A stretch of 64,000 nt of DNA. It comes from RYN-230 sp963760405. GTDB lineage: Bacteria > Actinomycetota > Actinomycetes > Streptosporangiales > Streptosporangiaceae. Location: assembly GCA_963760405.1 (NCBI GenBank), contig CAVXCV010000009.1:248001-312000 (forward strand), given 5' to 3'. Shown piece by piece: positions 26,384-36,014 of the stretch. Within the stretch, counting starts at the first letter, position 1. Each line of letters opens with the position of its first letter. A program made the position numbers and the translations under genes. The notes under the pieces are model-generated. The model was not told the DNA's origin. It searched no databases and saw only the letters and a list, made by a program, of their open reading frames with translations.

Positions 26384-27040
26384 TCACCTTCCGGCGCCGC
26401 GGGCGGCCACGGCCCTGTCCATGCTGCTGAGTGCTTCGAGCACGCTGGTGATGTGCTCCTGCATGGCCGCGTCGGCGGCCGCCGGGTCCCGCGCGACGAT
26501 CGCCTCGACGATCCGCTCGTGCTGGGCCAGGGACACTGCCGGGCGGCCCGGTTGCAGGGCCAGCGCGAACTGGTGCCGGACCAGCTGGGCGCGCAGCCGC
26601 TCGATGATGCTGGCTGCGGTCCGGTGCCCGGCGATCTCCCGGATCAGCGCGTGCAGCCGGGCGTTCCCGTCGCTGTACCGGAGCAACTCGGCCGACCCGA
26701 CCGCGTCCCGCATGTCCGCGATGACCTGGCGCAGCTCCGCGGCCTGGGCGGGGGTGACCCGCTCCGCGGCCCGGGCCGCGGTGAGGCCCTCCAGCAGCCT
26801 GCGCACCTCGGTGATCTCGATCGCCTCGGCCAGCGGGATGAGCCGGACCCGGGCGCCCCGGTGCCGCTGCACATCCACCAGCCCCTCGCTGGCCAGCACG
26901 GGTATGGCGGCGCGCACAGCGAACCGGGTGCTGCCGAACCGCTCACACAGGTCGATCTCGACCAGCCGCTGCCCGGCGGCGAACTCGCCGTCCAGGATGG
27001 CGGCCCGCAGCGCGTCCAGCACGGCCCTTTCCGTGGCCAT
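26384..27040 (-). CDS. GntR-family regulator (FCD subfamily)
   Basis: 218 residues. The winged-helix DNA-binding domain is at about 5-70 ('VLDALRAAILDGEFAAGQRL', 'LCERFGSTRFAVRAAIPVLA'), and the all-helical FCD ligand domain at about 75-200 ('RRLLEGLTAARAAERV', 'GNARLHALIREIAGHR', 'SLAQHERIVEAIVARDP') carries metal-binding-type Asp/His residues. FCD regulators sense small carboxylates or aromatic intermediates. It is first in the operon, seven bases upstream of the dioxygenase, so it probably controls that operon. Confidence 0.9.
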   Translation of the reverse strand: MATERAVLDALRAAILDGEFAAGQRLVEIDLCERFGSTRFAVRAAIPVLASEGLVDVQRHRGARVRLIPLAEAIEITEVRRLLEGLTAARAAERVTPAQAAELRQVIADMRDAVGSAELLRYSDGNARLHALIREIAGHRTAASIIERLRAQLVRHQFALALQPGRPAVSLAQHERIVEAIVARDPAAADAAMQEHITSVLEALSSMDRAVAARGAGR

Positions 27041-27393
27041 GGCTAAGGCTGCCCGGGCCCGGTTCGCCCCGCCGGCGGGCTGGCCAGCAGGTGGCTGCCG
27101 GGGACGGCCACGGTAGTAATCCCCGCTCGCCCGGGAGTGGTGCTGCTCAGCACGAGATCACCCCGCAGGCCAGCTGTGAGATCCAGATTGGCGACAAAAT
27201 GCACTGACGATCCAGCTCACACTATGGTGACCACTGTTCCCGGTCAAGGTCAGCACGGTGGCGCGGCCGTGGGTGCAGGCAAGTTCCCTGGGAAAAGTTG
27301 TTGGTCCCGGGCCGGGACTCCCCTCCTACCTGTGACACGTCGGCAGACAGCCGCCCGCCCGACGGCGAGCGCGCCGCAGGAGGAGACCGGGAC
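27041..27393. other. Intergenic region upstream of GntR operon and the small peptide gene
   Basis: About 350 bp with no convincing coding sequence between divergent transcription units. The stretch 27180-27230 is locally less GC-rich (GACAAAATGCACTGACG ... CACTATGG) and is the best place for a promoter, but no unambiguous -35/-10 pair is visible. Confidence 0.4.
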
Positions 27394-27543
27394 ATGAACA
27401 ACGCCGCCAAGGGGTCCGCGCTCGCGGCCAGCGTGCTGGCTACCGCGGCCGCCAGCGTCGTCTTGCCGCTGCCCGCCCGCGACATGGTGCCCGGCCGATG
27501 GTCCGCCACCGCCAGCCTCGATTCCAGCTGTGCCTCCGCCTAG
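27394..27543 (+). CDS. 49-aa peptide with signal-like hydrophobic segment
   Basis: ATG 27394 follows a strong AGGAGGAG at normal spacing. The product is 'MNNAAKGSALAASVLATAAA' followed by 'SVVLPLPARDMVPGRW' and a Ser/Ala-rich tail with one Cys. The N-terminal half looks like a weak signal peptide, and the tail could be exported. It lies 64 bases upstream of the sigma factor gene in the same direction and may share its transcript. No homologue recognised; could be a leader peptide. Confidence 0.5.
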   Translation: MNNAAKGSALAASVLATAAASVVLPLPARDMVPGRWSATASLDSSCASA

Positions 27544-27607
27544 GGCAGGAGGGGCGTATGAGCGGAAGGCGCCCGCACCGGGCAGGCCGGCCGTTTACGG
27601 TGAGCCC

Positions 27608-29109
27608 ATGCAGGACCGGGATATCGTCGCGGCGATCGTGGCGGGCGAGCCGGCGGCCTGGCCGCTGCCTACGGCAAGTACGCCCGTGCGCTCCACGCGT
27701 ACTGCCACGCCCTGCTGGGTGAGCCCGCGGACGCCGCGGACGCGGTCCAGGACACGTTCATCATCGCCGCCGCCAAGCTGGGCGGGCTGCGGGACCCGGA
27801 CCGGCTGCGGCCCTGGCTGTACGCGGTGGCACGGAACGAGTGCCACCGCCGGCTGCGGGAGCGCGCCTCGTCCGCCCCGCTGGACGAGGCGGACGAGATG
27901 ACGGACGACGCGCCGGAGGTCGGCGCGAGCGCCGAAAAAGAGGAGCTGCGCGCCCTGGTTCAGGCCGCGCTGGCTGGGCTCAACCCCGGCGAGCGGGAGA
28001 TCATCGAGCTGAACCTGCGGCACGAGCTGGATGGCGCGGACCTGGCCGCCACTCTCGGCGTGTCCCGCAACCAGGCGCACGCGCTCGCCTCCCGGGCCCG
28101 CAGCCAGTTCGAGACCTCCCTGGGCACGCTGCTGGTGGCGCGCTCGGCGCCACGCGCGTGCCCTGATCTCACCGCCATGCTGAGCGGCTGGGACGGCCGG
28201 CTCACCGTCCTGGTGCGCAAGCGGGTCAACCGGCACATCGAGGGCTGTGCCACCTGCGCGGAGTTGCGGCGCCAGGAACTCAACCCGGCGATGCTGCTCA
28301 CCGTGCTGCCGGTGGTCCTGCTCCCGTCCAGCCTGCGCCAGCAGGTGCTCCGCCTGGTCGCGGACAGCAGCCCGGACGCGGCCGACTACCGGGCCTGGGT
28401 GATCGAGCGGGCCGACCCGTTCGAGCGCTCCGGGTTCCCGCGGCCGCTCGACGTCCCGGCCCCGGGCCGCCGGCTGGCCAGTTATGCCCTGATGGGCGCG
28501 GCCGCGGTCGCACTGCTCGCGCTGCTCGGCGGCGGGGCCGTGTTCGCGGCTGACATGATGCACCACTCGGGCGGCCCGCCCGCGAGCCCGTCGGCCACGC
28601 CGGACGGCACCGCGCTGGCCGCCGGGGCCACCCCGTCAGCCACCGCCGCCTCGTCAGCGGCGCACCGGGCCAAGGCGGCCATCTCGCCGTCCGCCACGCC
28701 ATCCGTGTCCGTGTCCGCCATCACCGCGTCGCCGACGCCGTCGCGCCGTCCGTCGGTGAGCCCGTCCCCCCGGCCGTCGCCCACGAAATCGTCGGCGTCG
28801 CCGACGCCCACGCCGCCACCAGGCACGCTGTCCGCGTCACCTGCCACGGTACGGCTGGTCCCGTCCGCGGTCGGCGGCCCGTACTCCGGGGCGTTCACGC
28901 TGGCCGCCAGCGGCGGCCCGGTCAAGTACCAGATCACTGACCCGGCCGCGGGCCTGGTGGTCTCGCCGTCGTCCGGCTCGCTGGCCAGTGGGCGGACCGT
29001 CACGGTGACCGTGACCGCGCCAGCCGCGGCCGGCCTGGCCTACCTCACCGACCTGACCGTGAATCCGGGCGGGCTGACCGTCGTCGTGCTGTACCCGCCG
29101 CGCGGCTGA
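27608..29109 (+). CDS. Membrane-tethered ECF sigma factor fused to ZAS anti-sigma segment and outside domain (frame break near 27655)
   Basis: About 500 residues. Sigma-2 begins at ATG 27608 ('MQDRDIVAAIVAGEPA') and continues in another frame as 'AAYGKYARALHAYCHALL', 'DAVQDTFIIAAAKLGGLRD', so one G is missing in the GCGGCC run near 27655. Sigma-4 follows ('LAGLNPGEREIIELNLRH', 'LAATLGVSRNQAHALASRA'). Then comes 'NRHIEGCATCAELRR', the HxxxCxxC zinc anti-sigma motif, a transmembrane helix 'ALMGAAAVALLALLGGGAVF', a long Ser/Thr/Pro linker, and an Ig-like C-terminal domain ending 'VVVLYPPRG'. A sigma factor tied to the membrane with its own inhibitor implies release by proteolysis or direct signalling (inferred). 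Confidence 0.83.
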
Positions 29110-29177
29110 CCAGCCGGGCCGCGCCGGTGTGCGCGGACTGGGGGCGGTGCGCGCCTGCGCCTGCGGCTGGCGTGGCT

Positions 29178-29267
29178 GGTGAGTCCCGTGTGACGCCGCC
29201 GCGCGCAGCAATCACGTTATGTGGTGGGAAATAGGCAAATGCGACGCACTCCCCACCACATAGGCAA
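29178..29267 (+). repeat. Copy B of a 90-bp dispersed hairpin element
   Basis: Aligned end to end with 12036-12125, with GGTGAG and TATGTGGTGG again exactly 40 bases apart. In this copy the stem is perfect over 11 bp (TATGTGGTGGG / CCCACCACATA) around a 23-nt loop. It lies between the convergent sigma factor and rho genes, 70 bp after the sigma stop and 14 bp before the rho stop, and could act as a terminator for either. Confidence 0.65.
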
Positions 29268-29281
29268 GGTGCGGCCCGGGT

Positions 29282-30633
29282 TCAGCTGGCCAGGGACTGG
29301 GAACTGCGCTGGATCTGCCGGAGGAACTCGGCGTTCGAGGCGGTGTCCCGCGCCTTGTCCAGCAGCAGCTCGACCGCCTGCTGCGGGCCGAGCTCGGCGA
29401 GGACCCGGCGCAGGGTGCTGGTGACCGCGCCCTCGCCCGGCGCCATCAGCAGGTCCTCCCGGCGGGTGCCGGAGGACAGCACGTCGATCGCGGGGAACAC
29501 GCGCTTCTCCGCGAGATCCCGGCGCAGCCGCAGTTCCATGTTGCCGGTGCCCTTGAACTCCTCGAAGAACACGTCGTCCATCCGCGACCCGGTGTCCACC
29601 AGTGCGGTGCACAGCAGGGTCAGCGAGCCGCCGTCCTCGGTGTTGCGGCCGGCCCCGAGGAACTTGCGCGGCGGGTAGAGCGCGCCCACCGCCACGCCGC
29701 CGGCCAGGATGCGGCTGCTGGACGGGGCGGCCAGGTTATAGGCCCGGCCGAGCCGGGTGATCGAGTCCAGCAGCACCACCACGTCGCGGCCCAGCTCGAC
29801 CAGGCGCTTGGCCCGTTCGATGGCCAGTTCGGCGACGGCGATGTGCTCCTCGGCGGCCTGGTCGAAGGTCGCGGCGATGACCTCGCCCTGGACTGACCGG
29901 CGCAGCTCGGTGACTTCTTCCGGCCGCTCGCCGACGAGGATCACCATCAGGTGCACCTCGGGGTGGTTGGCGGCCACGGCGGCGGCGATGGCCTGCAGCA
30001 CCATGGTCTTGCCGGCTTTCGGCGGGGCCACGATGAGCCCGCGCTGGCCCTTGCCGATCGGGGCGATCAGGTCGATGATCCGCGCCGTCGGCGAGCCAGC
30101 CGGCGCCTCCAGGCGGAGCCGCTGATGCGGGTGCAGCGGGGTCAGTTCGGCGAAGTCAGGGCGCTGCCCGGCCTGGACCGGGTCGAGCCCGTTGACCGAG
30201 CCGACCTGGGTGAGCATGGCGTACCGCTCGCGCGCCTGGCCCGGCCGGGGCGGCCGGGCGGTGCCGGTGACCTGGTCACCGCGGCGCAGGCCGTACTGCC
30301 GGACCTGGGCGGGGGAGAGGTAGACGTCGGCTGGCCCGCGCTGGTATCCAGCACTGCGGAGGAACGCCTTGCCGTCGGTGATGTCGAGCAGGCCGGACAC
30401 GGGCATGGTGCCGGTGTCCGGTGACCGGCTGGCCTGGTGCCGGGCTGGCCGGTGTCCTGAGCTGGCCTGGTGTCCTGAGCTGGCCTGGTGTCCTGAGCTG
30501 GCCTGGTGTCCTGAGCTGGCCTGGTGTTTTGAGCTGCCTGGGTCTGGCGGGTGTCCCGGGCGGGACGGGCATCCTGGGCCCGGGAGGTATCCCGGGTCAG
30601 CGTGCCCTGCGGGTTGTCAGTGATGGTGGTCAT
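29282..30633 (-). CDS. rho: Transcription termination factor Rho (paralogue-like), frame break near 30415
   Basis: Hexameric RNA-dependent ATPase that ends transcription. Visible: cold-shock-type RNA-binding domain ('VSGLLDITDGKAFLRSAG', 'VYLSPAQVRQYGLRRGDQV'), Walker A 'GLIVAPPKAGKTMVLQ', Walker B-type 'DVVVLLDSITRLGRAYN', Q-loop/R-loop region 'FLGAGRNTEDGGSLTLL'. ATG 30406 gives a 374-residue core, but ATG 30633 behind AGGAAAGGAAA gives an N-terminal extension 'MTTITDNPQGTLTRDTSR' with TRPAQD repeats that is in another frame; one missing base near 30410-30420 joins them. The extension is much shorter than in the usual actinobacterial Rho, and no rpmE or prfA follows, so this may be an accessory copy. 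Confidence 0.87.
30452..30541 (-). repeat. 18-bp tandem repeat in rho 5' coding region (TRPAQD)
   Basis: Four exact copies and one degenerate copy of GTGTCCTGAGCTGGCCTG on the plus strand. On the coding strand each unit encodes Thr-Arg-Pro-Ala-Gln-Asp. The unit is a multiple of three, so expansion would lengthen Rho's disordered N-terminus without changing frame. Confidence 0.93.
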
Positions 30634-31106
30634 GCGGGGATTTCCTTTCCTGCTGCCCTGGAATAGGGCACGCCAGAAGAAGCGCCGGGCGAAAAACAGG
30701 TACGCCAGCGGCGGCTGGTGAAAACGAGCATCCAGGCGAAATCCAGAAGCGGCGGAGAAGGCCGGATCGGTGCGGAACGCCGCGTCCTGGGATATCCAGT
30801 ACTGGGAATGCCCGCTGCTGAGATCCACGTCCACACCGGGTCTTGCCCGGTGGACGAGCCAAAATGGCAGATGCTCGCCGTTACGGCGGGAGAACCCCGC
30901 CTACGGCCAACTCTACAGCACAACACCGGCGGGTGGCCAGATCATTCCTGGCCGCCCCGGCGCAGACAGGCTTGGGCTGTTCCGGCCCGGCCTGTCCGAG
31001 GGCTACCCAGCCGGACCGGACCGGGCGCTACCTCCGAGCGCTGACCTCTGCGAGGATTAAGCCGGATGTCCTGGCCCGGGTCCGGGCCACGGCGGGAGGA
31101 GCGCAG
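30634..31106. other. Intergenic region between divergent rho and SPFH genes
   Basis: About 470 bp without a convincing gene. It contains a GC-rich imperfect hairpin near 30877-30910 (GCCGTTACGGCGGG ... CCCCGCCTACGGC) on the plus strand, which could be a leader structure, and less GC-rich DNA around 30720-30800 suited to a promoter. The open frames present show no protein-family similarity. Confidence 0.45.
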
Positions 31107-32051
31107 GTGGCTGTCCGAAGTGTGATCAGTACGTTGAACAGCGACGGATCCGAGGTCATGGGACCCGGCATCATCATGTACCACTACCCAGCGAATGACA
31201 TCATGAACGGCAGCCTGCTCACCGTGGAGAGCAATCACTTCTGCGTGCTGAAATCCCGCGGCGCGATCCTGAACGTCTACGAAACCGGCCAGTATCAAGT
31301 GGAAACTCCGCAGCGCCCGCTGCTCGGCAGTTTCCAGCAGGCGTTCTATGGCGGCCAATCGCCCTGGCAGTACGAGGTGCTGTTCGTGTCCCGGGCCAAG
31401 AGCGTGGCCAAGGCCCGCGGAATGGCGCTGTCCAGGGAACTGGCCGAGCTAGTCTACGACGTGGACTATTACGTGCACGTGGACAGCAAGGAGGACGCGG
31501 TCCGGCTGGTCACGCACATGCCTTACCAGGGGCACCTGCTCACCACCGAGGCGATCAATTCCTACGCCGGCCCGGTGGTCGAGCAGTCGATCAACCAGCT
31601 GGTCCAGGTGACCCCGCTGGAGCAGGTGAACGAGAAGATCCACGAGATCACCGAGCTGGTGCGCGGGCACCTGCAGGACTTCCTGTCCATCTACGGGATC
31701 ATGCTGAACGACGTGAAGGTACTGATCCGGCCCAGCGACGAGCGGATGCGGGAGCTGATCTCGTTGCGCGCGTTCGGCCTGTCCGAGCTGGACGCCGTCC
31801 GCTACTACGTGGCCATGAAGATGGCCGAGCGGGGCCTGGTGTCCGCCCCGAACATCGCGGTCGGCCAGCCGTTCAACATCGGTGTCACCGGCGTCCTGCC
31901 GCCGGGCCTGCCGAGCCTGGACGTGATCGCGCCCACCGTCCCGCCTGTCCCGCCCGGGCCGCCGCCGGAGGTGACGATCACGACCCCGGCCCGCCCGGCT
32001 GATCACGCCATGCCGGGCCAGGCCGGCTACCCGGCTGACGGCCGGTACTGA
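31107..32051 (+). CDS. SPFH/Band 7-like protein
   Basis: 314 residues. 'GPGIIMYHYPANDIMNGSLL' followed by 'TVESNHFCVLKSRGAILNVY' and 'GQYQVETPQRPLLGSFQQAF' matches the YdjI-type SPFH (stomatin/flotillin-like) family. Later helices 'LEQVNEKIHEITELVRGHL' and 'FGLSELDAVRYYVAMKMAE' form the usual coiled-coil part, and the tail is Pro-rich. No transmembrane segment is seen. Family members build membrane-associated scaffolds. The start is GTG 31107 because GGGAGGAG stands upstream. Followed four bases later by a helical partner gene. Confidence 0.8.
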   Translation: MAVRSVISTLNSDGSEVMGPGIIMYHYPANDIMNGSLLTVESNHFCVLKSRGAILNVYETGQYQVETPQRPLLGSFQQAFYGGQSPWQYEVLFVSRAKSVAKARGMALSRELAELVYDVDYYVHVDSKEDAVRLVTHMPYQGHLLTTEAINSYAGPVVEQSINQLVQVTPLEQVNEKIHEITELVRGHLQDFLSIYGIMLNDVKVLIRPSDERMRELISLRAFGLSELDAVRYYVAMKMAERGLVSAPNIAVGQPFNIGVTGVLPPGLPSLDVIAPTVPPVPPGPPPEVTITTPARPADHAMPGQAGYPADGRY

Positions 32052-32056
32052 CCCTC

Positions 32057-32569
32057 GTGGCGGAGAGGGCCGGGGACCGGCTGCGCAGCCTGCTCGCGGC
32101 GGACGTGTACACCGCGCGCGGCCGGCTGCGCGCGGATGACCTGCTGGTGCGTGAGCGCGTCGGCCGCGGCCTCGGTGAGGCCGCGGCCAGGCTCCGGCTG
32201 CTGATCAGCCGGTGGCGCGCGGACCGGATCCCGGCCGCCACCCGGGAGCAGCCGTTCCCGCCCGCGGGCGTGATGGAGCCGGTCCGCCGGGCCGAGCGGC
32301 TGATCCGGGCGATCGAGGACGCGTCCGCGGCCGTGCGCGGGCTGCCCTTGCTCAACTCGGACAAGGTGTGGGACCGGGCCCGGAACGTCGTGCTGGACGA
32401 GCTGCTCCAGTTCGACTGGGCCCTGGTCGGCGAGTCGGAGGCGCTGGGCCAGGACCTGACGGGCGCGGGCGAGCTGGACCAGGTAGACACGGCCGCGGTG
32501 GAGGCGCGGCTGAGCCGGATCCGGGACGTCATCGCCGACCGGCAGCACTACATCGAGATCCTGGCCTGA
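32057..32569 (+). CDS. Uncharacterised helical protein following the SPFH gene
   Basis: 170 residues, almost wholly alpha-helical and charged ('GRGLGEAAARLRLLISRWRA', 'RRAERLIRAIEDASAAVRGL', 'VEARLSRIRDVIADRQHYIE'). GTG start, five bases after the SPFH stop, so the two are in one operon and probably interact. No signal peptide or membrane segment. I do not recognise the family; a PspA-like or adaptor role is only a guess from the pairing. Confidence 0.6.
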   Translation: MAERAGDRLRSLLAADVYTARGRLRADDLLVRERVGRGLGEAAARLRLLISRWRADRIPAATREQPFPPAGVMEPVRRAERLIRAIEDASAAVRGLPLLNSDKVWDRARNVVLDELLQFDWALVGESEALGQDLTGAGELDQVDTAAVEARLSRIRDVIADRQHYIEILA

Positions 32570-32580
32570 GCGCCGCGGCG

Positions 32581-32955
32581 TCAGGGGTTGAGGGCAGCAT
32601 TCTCCTCGGGGGTGAGCAGCCGGGAGCGGATCAGGAAGCGCACCCCTTCGGGGGCTTCCAGGGAGAACCCGCTGCCCCGGCCCGGGACCACATCGACGGT
32701 CAGGTGGGTGTGCCGCCACCGCTCGAACTGGTCCCGGGACATCCAGAACGAGACCGGCTCGGCCACGCCCGGGATGGTGAGCTCGGCGAGCAGCACATCC
32801 GAGGCCCCGGTGCGGAACTCGCCATCCGGGTAGCACATCGGGGCGCTGCCATCGCAGCAGCCGCCGGACTGGTGGAACATCAGCGGCCCGTGGCTGCCCC
32901 GCAGCGACCGGAGCAGGCCGGCCGCTGCGGGGGTGACGTCCACTCGGGAAGCCAT
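32581..32955 (-). CDS. DUF779 family protein
   Basis: 124 residues. The family signature 'GPLMFHQSGGCCDGSAPMCY' with the CC pair and further Cys is present, followed by 'TVDVVPGRGSGFSLEAPEGV'. DUF779 proteins are found next to acetaldehyde/aldehyde dehydrogenases in many actinobacteria and proteobacteria, exactly as here (18 bases after the aldehyde dehydrogenase stop). The conserved cysteines suggest a metal or redox role supporting the dehydrogenase, unproven. Confidence 0.9.
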   Translation of the reverse strand: MASRVDVTPAAAGLLRSLRGSHGPLMFHQSGGCCDGSAPMCYPDGEFRTGASDVLLAELTIPGVAEPVSFWMSRDQFERWRHTHLTVDVVPGRGSGFSLEAPEGVRFLIRSRLLTPEENAALNP

Positions 32956-32973
32956 GGCTTTGCCGCACCCGGC

Positions 32974-34497
<1,524 letters not shown>

Positions 34498-34603
34498 GTG
34501 GACCTCCAACAGGCTCCTGCCGTCCGCCGTCGGACGGCTCATGCGGGAAGGTCACACGCTAATTTCCGGCACGTTGCCTCAACGTTGCATGCCTGTGCTG
34601 GCC

Positions 34604-35917
34604 TTACCGCCCGCGGCGGGCAGCGCCGCTGGCAGCGCGGCGGCCGGTCACCAGGCTGAGGCCGTACTCGGCGCGCAGCTGGCGGACCCGGGCTACGGCG
34701 GCGGCGCGCTGCGCTGATCCGGCAGGCGCGGCCGCGGCCAGCCGTTCCCACAGCTCCAGGTCGTCGAAGCCGAATCCCTCGGTCCAGGCCTGCAGCAGCT
34801 GCGGGTCGCGGGACGCGGCCACCGCGGCGCGCAGCTGGGTGTCCAGCCAGTCCCGCTGCGCGACCACCCCGGGTGCCTCCGAGCTGGGCAGCAGCGGGCC
34901 AGCGTAGGCGGCGACCGCGGCGGCCAGGTCACCGCGGCGCAGCGCGTCCCGCACATCGAGGTAGTCAGCGGACACCGGCCTGGTCAGCCGGTAGGGCCGG
35001 GACTGCAGCAGGTCGCCGGCCACCCGGCGCAGCCGGGTCAGCTCCACCCGGAGCGTGGTCTGGCTGGCCAGGTCCAGATACAGGCCGGTGGCCAGCTGGT
35101 CGCCGGTCAGCCCCGGTGGGTGCGCCGCGAGCAGCAGCACGATCTCGCTGTGCCGCCGGTTCAGCCGCAGGGTACGGCCGTCGAGCCGGAGGACGGCCTC
35201 GGCCCGGCCGAGCGCGTCCAGCCGGGCTACTCCCGGCGCCCCGGCCGGGGTCAGGCCGGCCTGCGCCAGCCGGGCTTCGGCGATCCGGGCCGCGGCCTTG
35301 ACCAGCGCCAGGCTGTGCGGGTGTGCCACGACCGCGCCCCCGGTGACATCGATGGTGCCGAGGACCTGGCCGGTCACCGGGTCATGGATGGGCGCGGCCG
35401 CGCACGTCCAGGCCTGCACGGTGTGCCGGAAGTGCTCGGTGGCGAAGATCTGCACTTCGTGGTCGAGGGCCAGTGCGGTGCCCGGGGCGTTGGTGCCCGC
35501 GTGCGCCTCGTCCCACAGCGCGCCCTCGACGAAGTTCATCCGCTCGGCCCGGGCGCGGGCACTGCGATGGCCCTTAACCCAGAGCAGCCGCCCGCTCGTG
35601 TCGGTCACCGCCCACAGGTGCCTGCCGTCTTCGGCGGTGCCGTCCATCAGCTCCTGCAGCACCTCCAGCACGGCTGACAGCGGGTGCTCGGCACGGTAAC
35701 CGGCCAGGTCGGCGCCGGTCAGCGTGACCGGGGGATCAGTATCCGGGTCGACCTGTGCCGACGCTGAACGGCGCCACGACTGGGCCACCAGCTCGCGCAC
35801 TCCGGCGGTGGCCCGGGCCAGGCTGCCGCTGGACAGGAACGCGGAGTGGGCATGACCGATCTCGCGGGCCCGCGACTGCGGGTCCGCGCCGACCCGGGCC
35901 AGCCATCCGCTGCTCAT
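34604..35917 (-). CDS. AcoR-like GAF-domain transcriptional regulator
   Basis: 437 residues from ATG 35917. 'LARATAGVRELVAQSWRRS' is the standard opening of AcoR-type activators, followed by a GAF sensor domain ('LWAVTDTSGRLLWVKGH', 'LWDEAHAGTNAPGTALAL', 'VLGTIDVTGGAVVAHPHSLA'). There is no AAA+ sigma-54 domain; instead the C-terminal part holds a winged-helix-like segment ('RLNRRHSEIVLLLAAHPPGL', 'TTLRVELTRLRRVAGDLL'), as in actinobacterial versions. These proteins activate aldehyde or acetoin catabolism genes, which fits the dehydrogenase operon directly downstream. Confidence 0.85.
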   Translation of the reverse strand: MSSGWLARVGADPQSRAREIGHAHSAFLSSGSLARATAGVRELVAQSWRRSASAQVDPDTDPPVTLTGADLAGYRAEHPLSAVLEVLQELMDGTAEDGRHLWAVTDTSGRLLWVKGHRSARARAERMNFVEGALWDEAHAGTNAPGTALALDHEVQIFATEHFRHTVQAWTCAAAPIHDPVTGQVLGTIDVTGGAVVAHPHSLALVKAAARIAEARLAQAGLTPAGAPGVARLDALGRAEAVLRLDGRTLRLNRRHSEIVLLLAAHPPGLTGDQLATGLYLDLASQTTLRVELTRLRRVAGDLLQSRPYRLTRPVSADYLDVRDALRRGDLAAAVAAYAGPLLPSSEAPGVVAQRDWLDTQLRAAVAASRDPQLLQAWTEGFGFDDLELWERLAAAAPAGSAQRAAAVARVRQLRAEYGLSLVTGRRAASGAARRGR

Positions 35918-36014
35918 CGTCTCCCGCGACCGAGGGGATGTGACGATAGTGTCTCCGCCCGGTACCCCGCGCAACCCTGACCGCCAGCCGCGGGCCGCGC
36001 TGGCGGCGGCGGGA

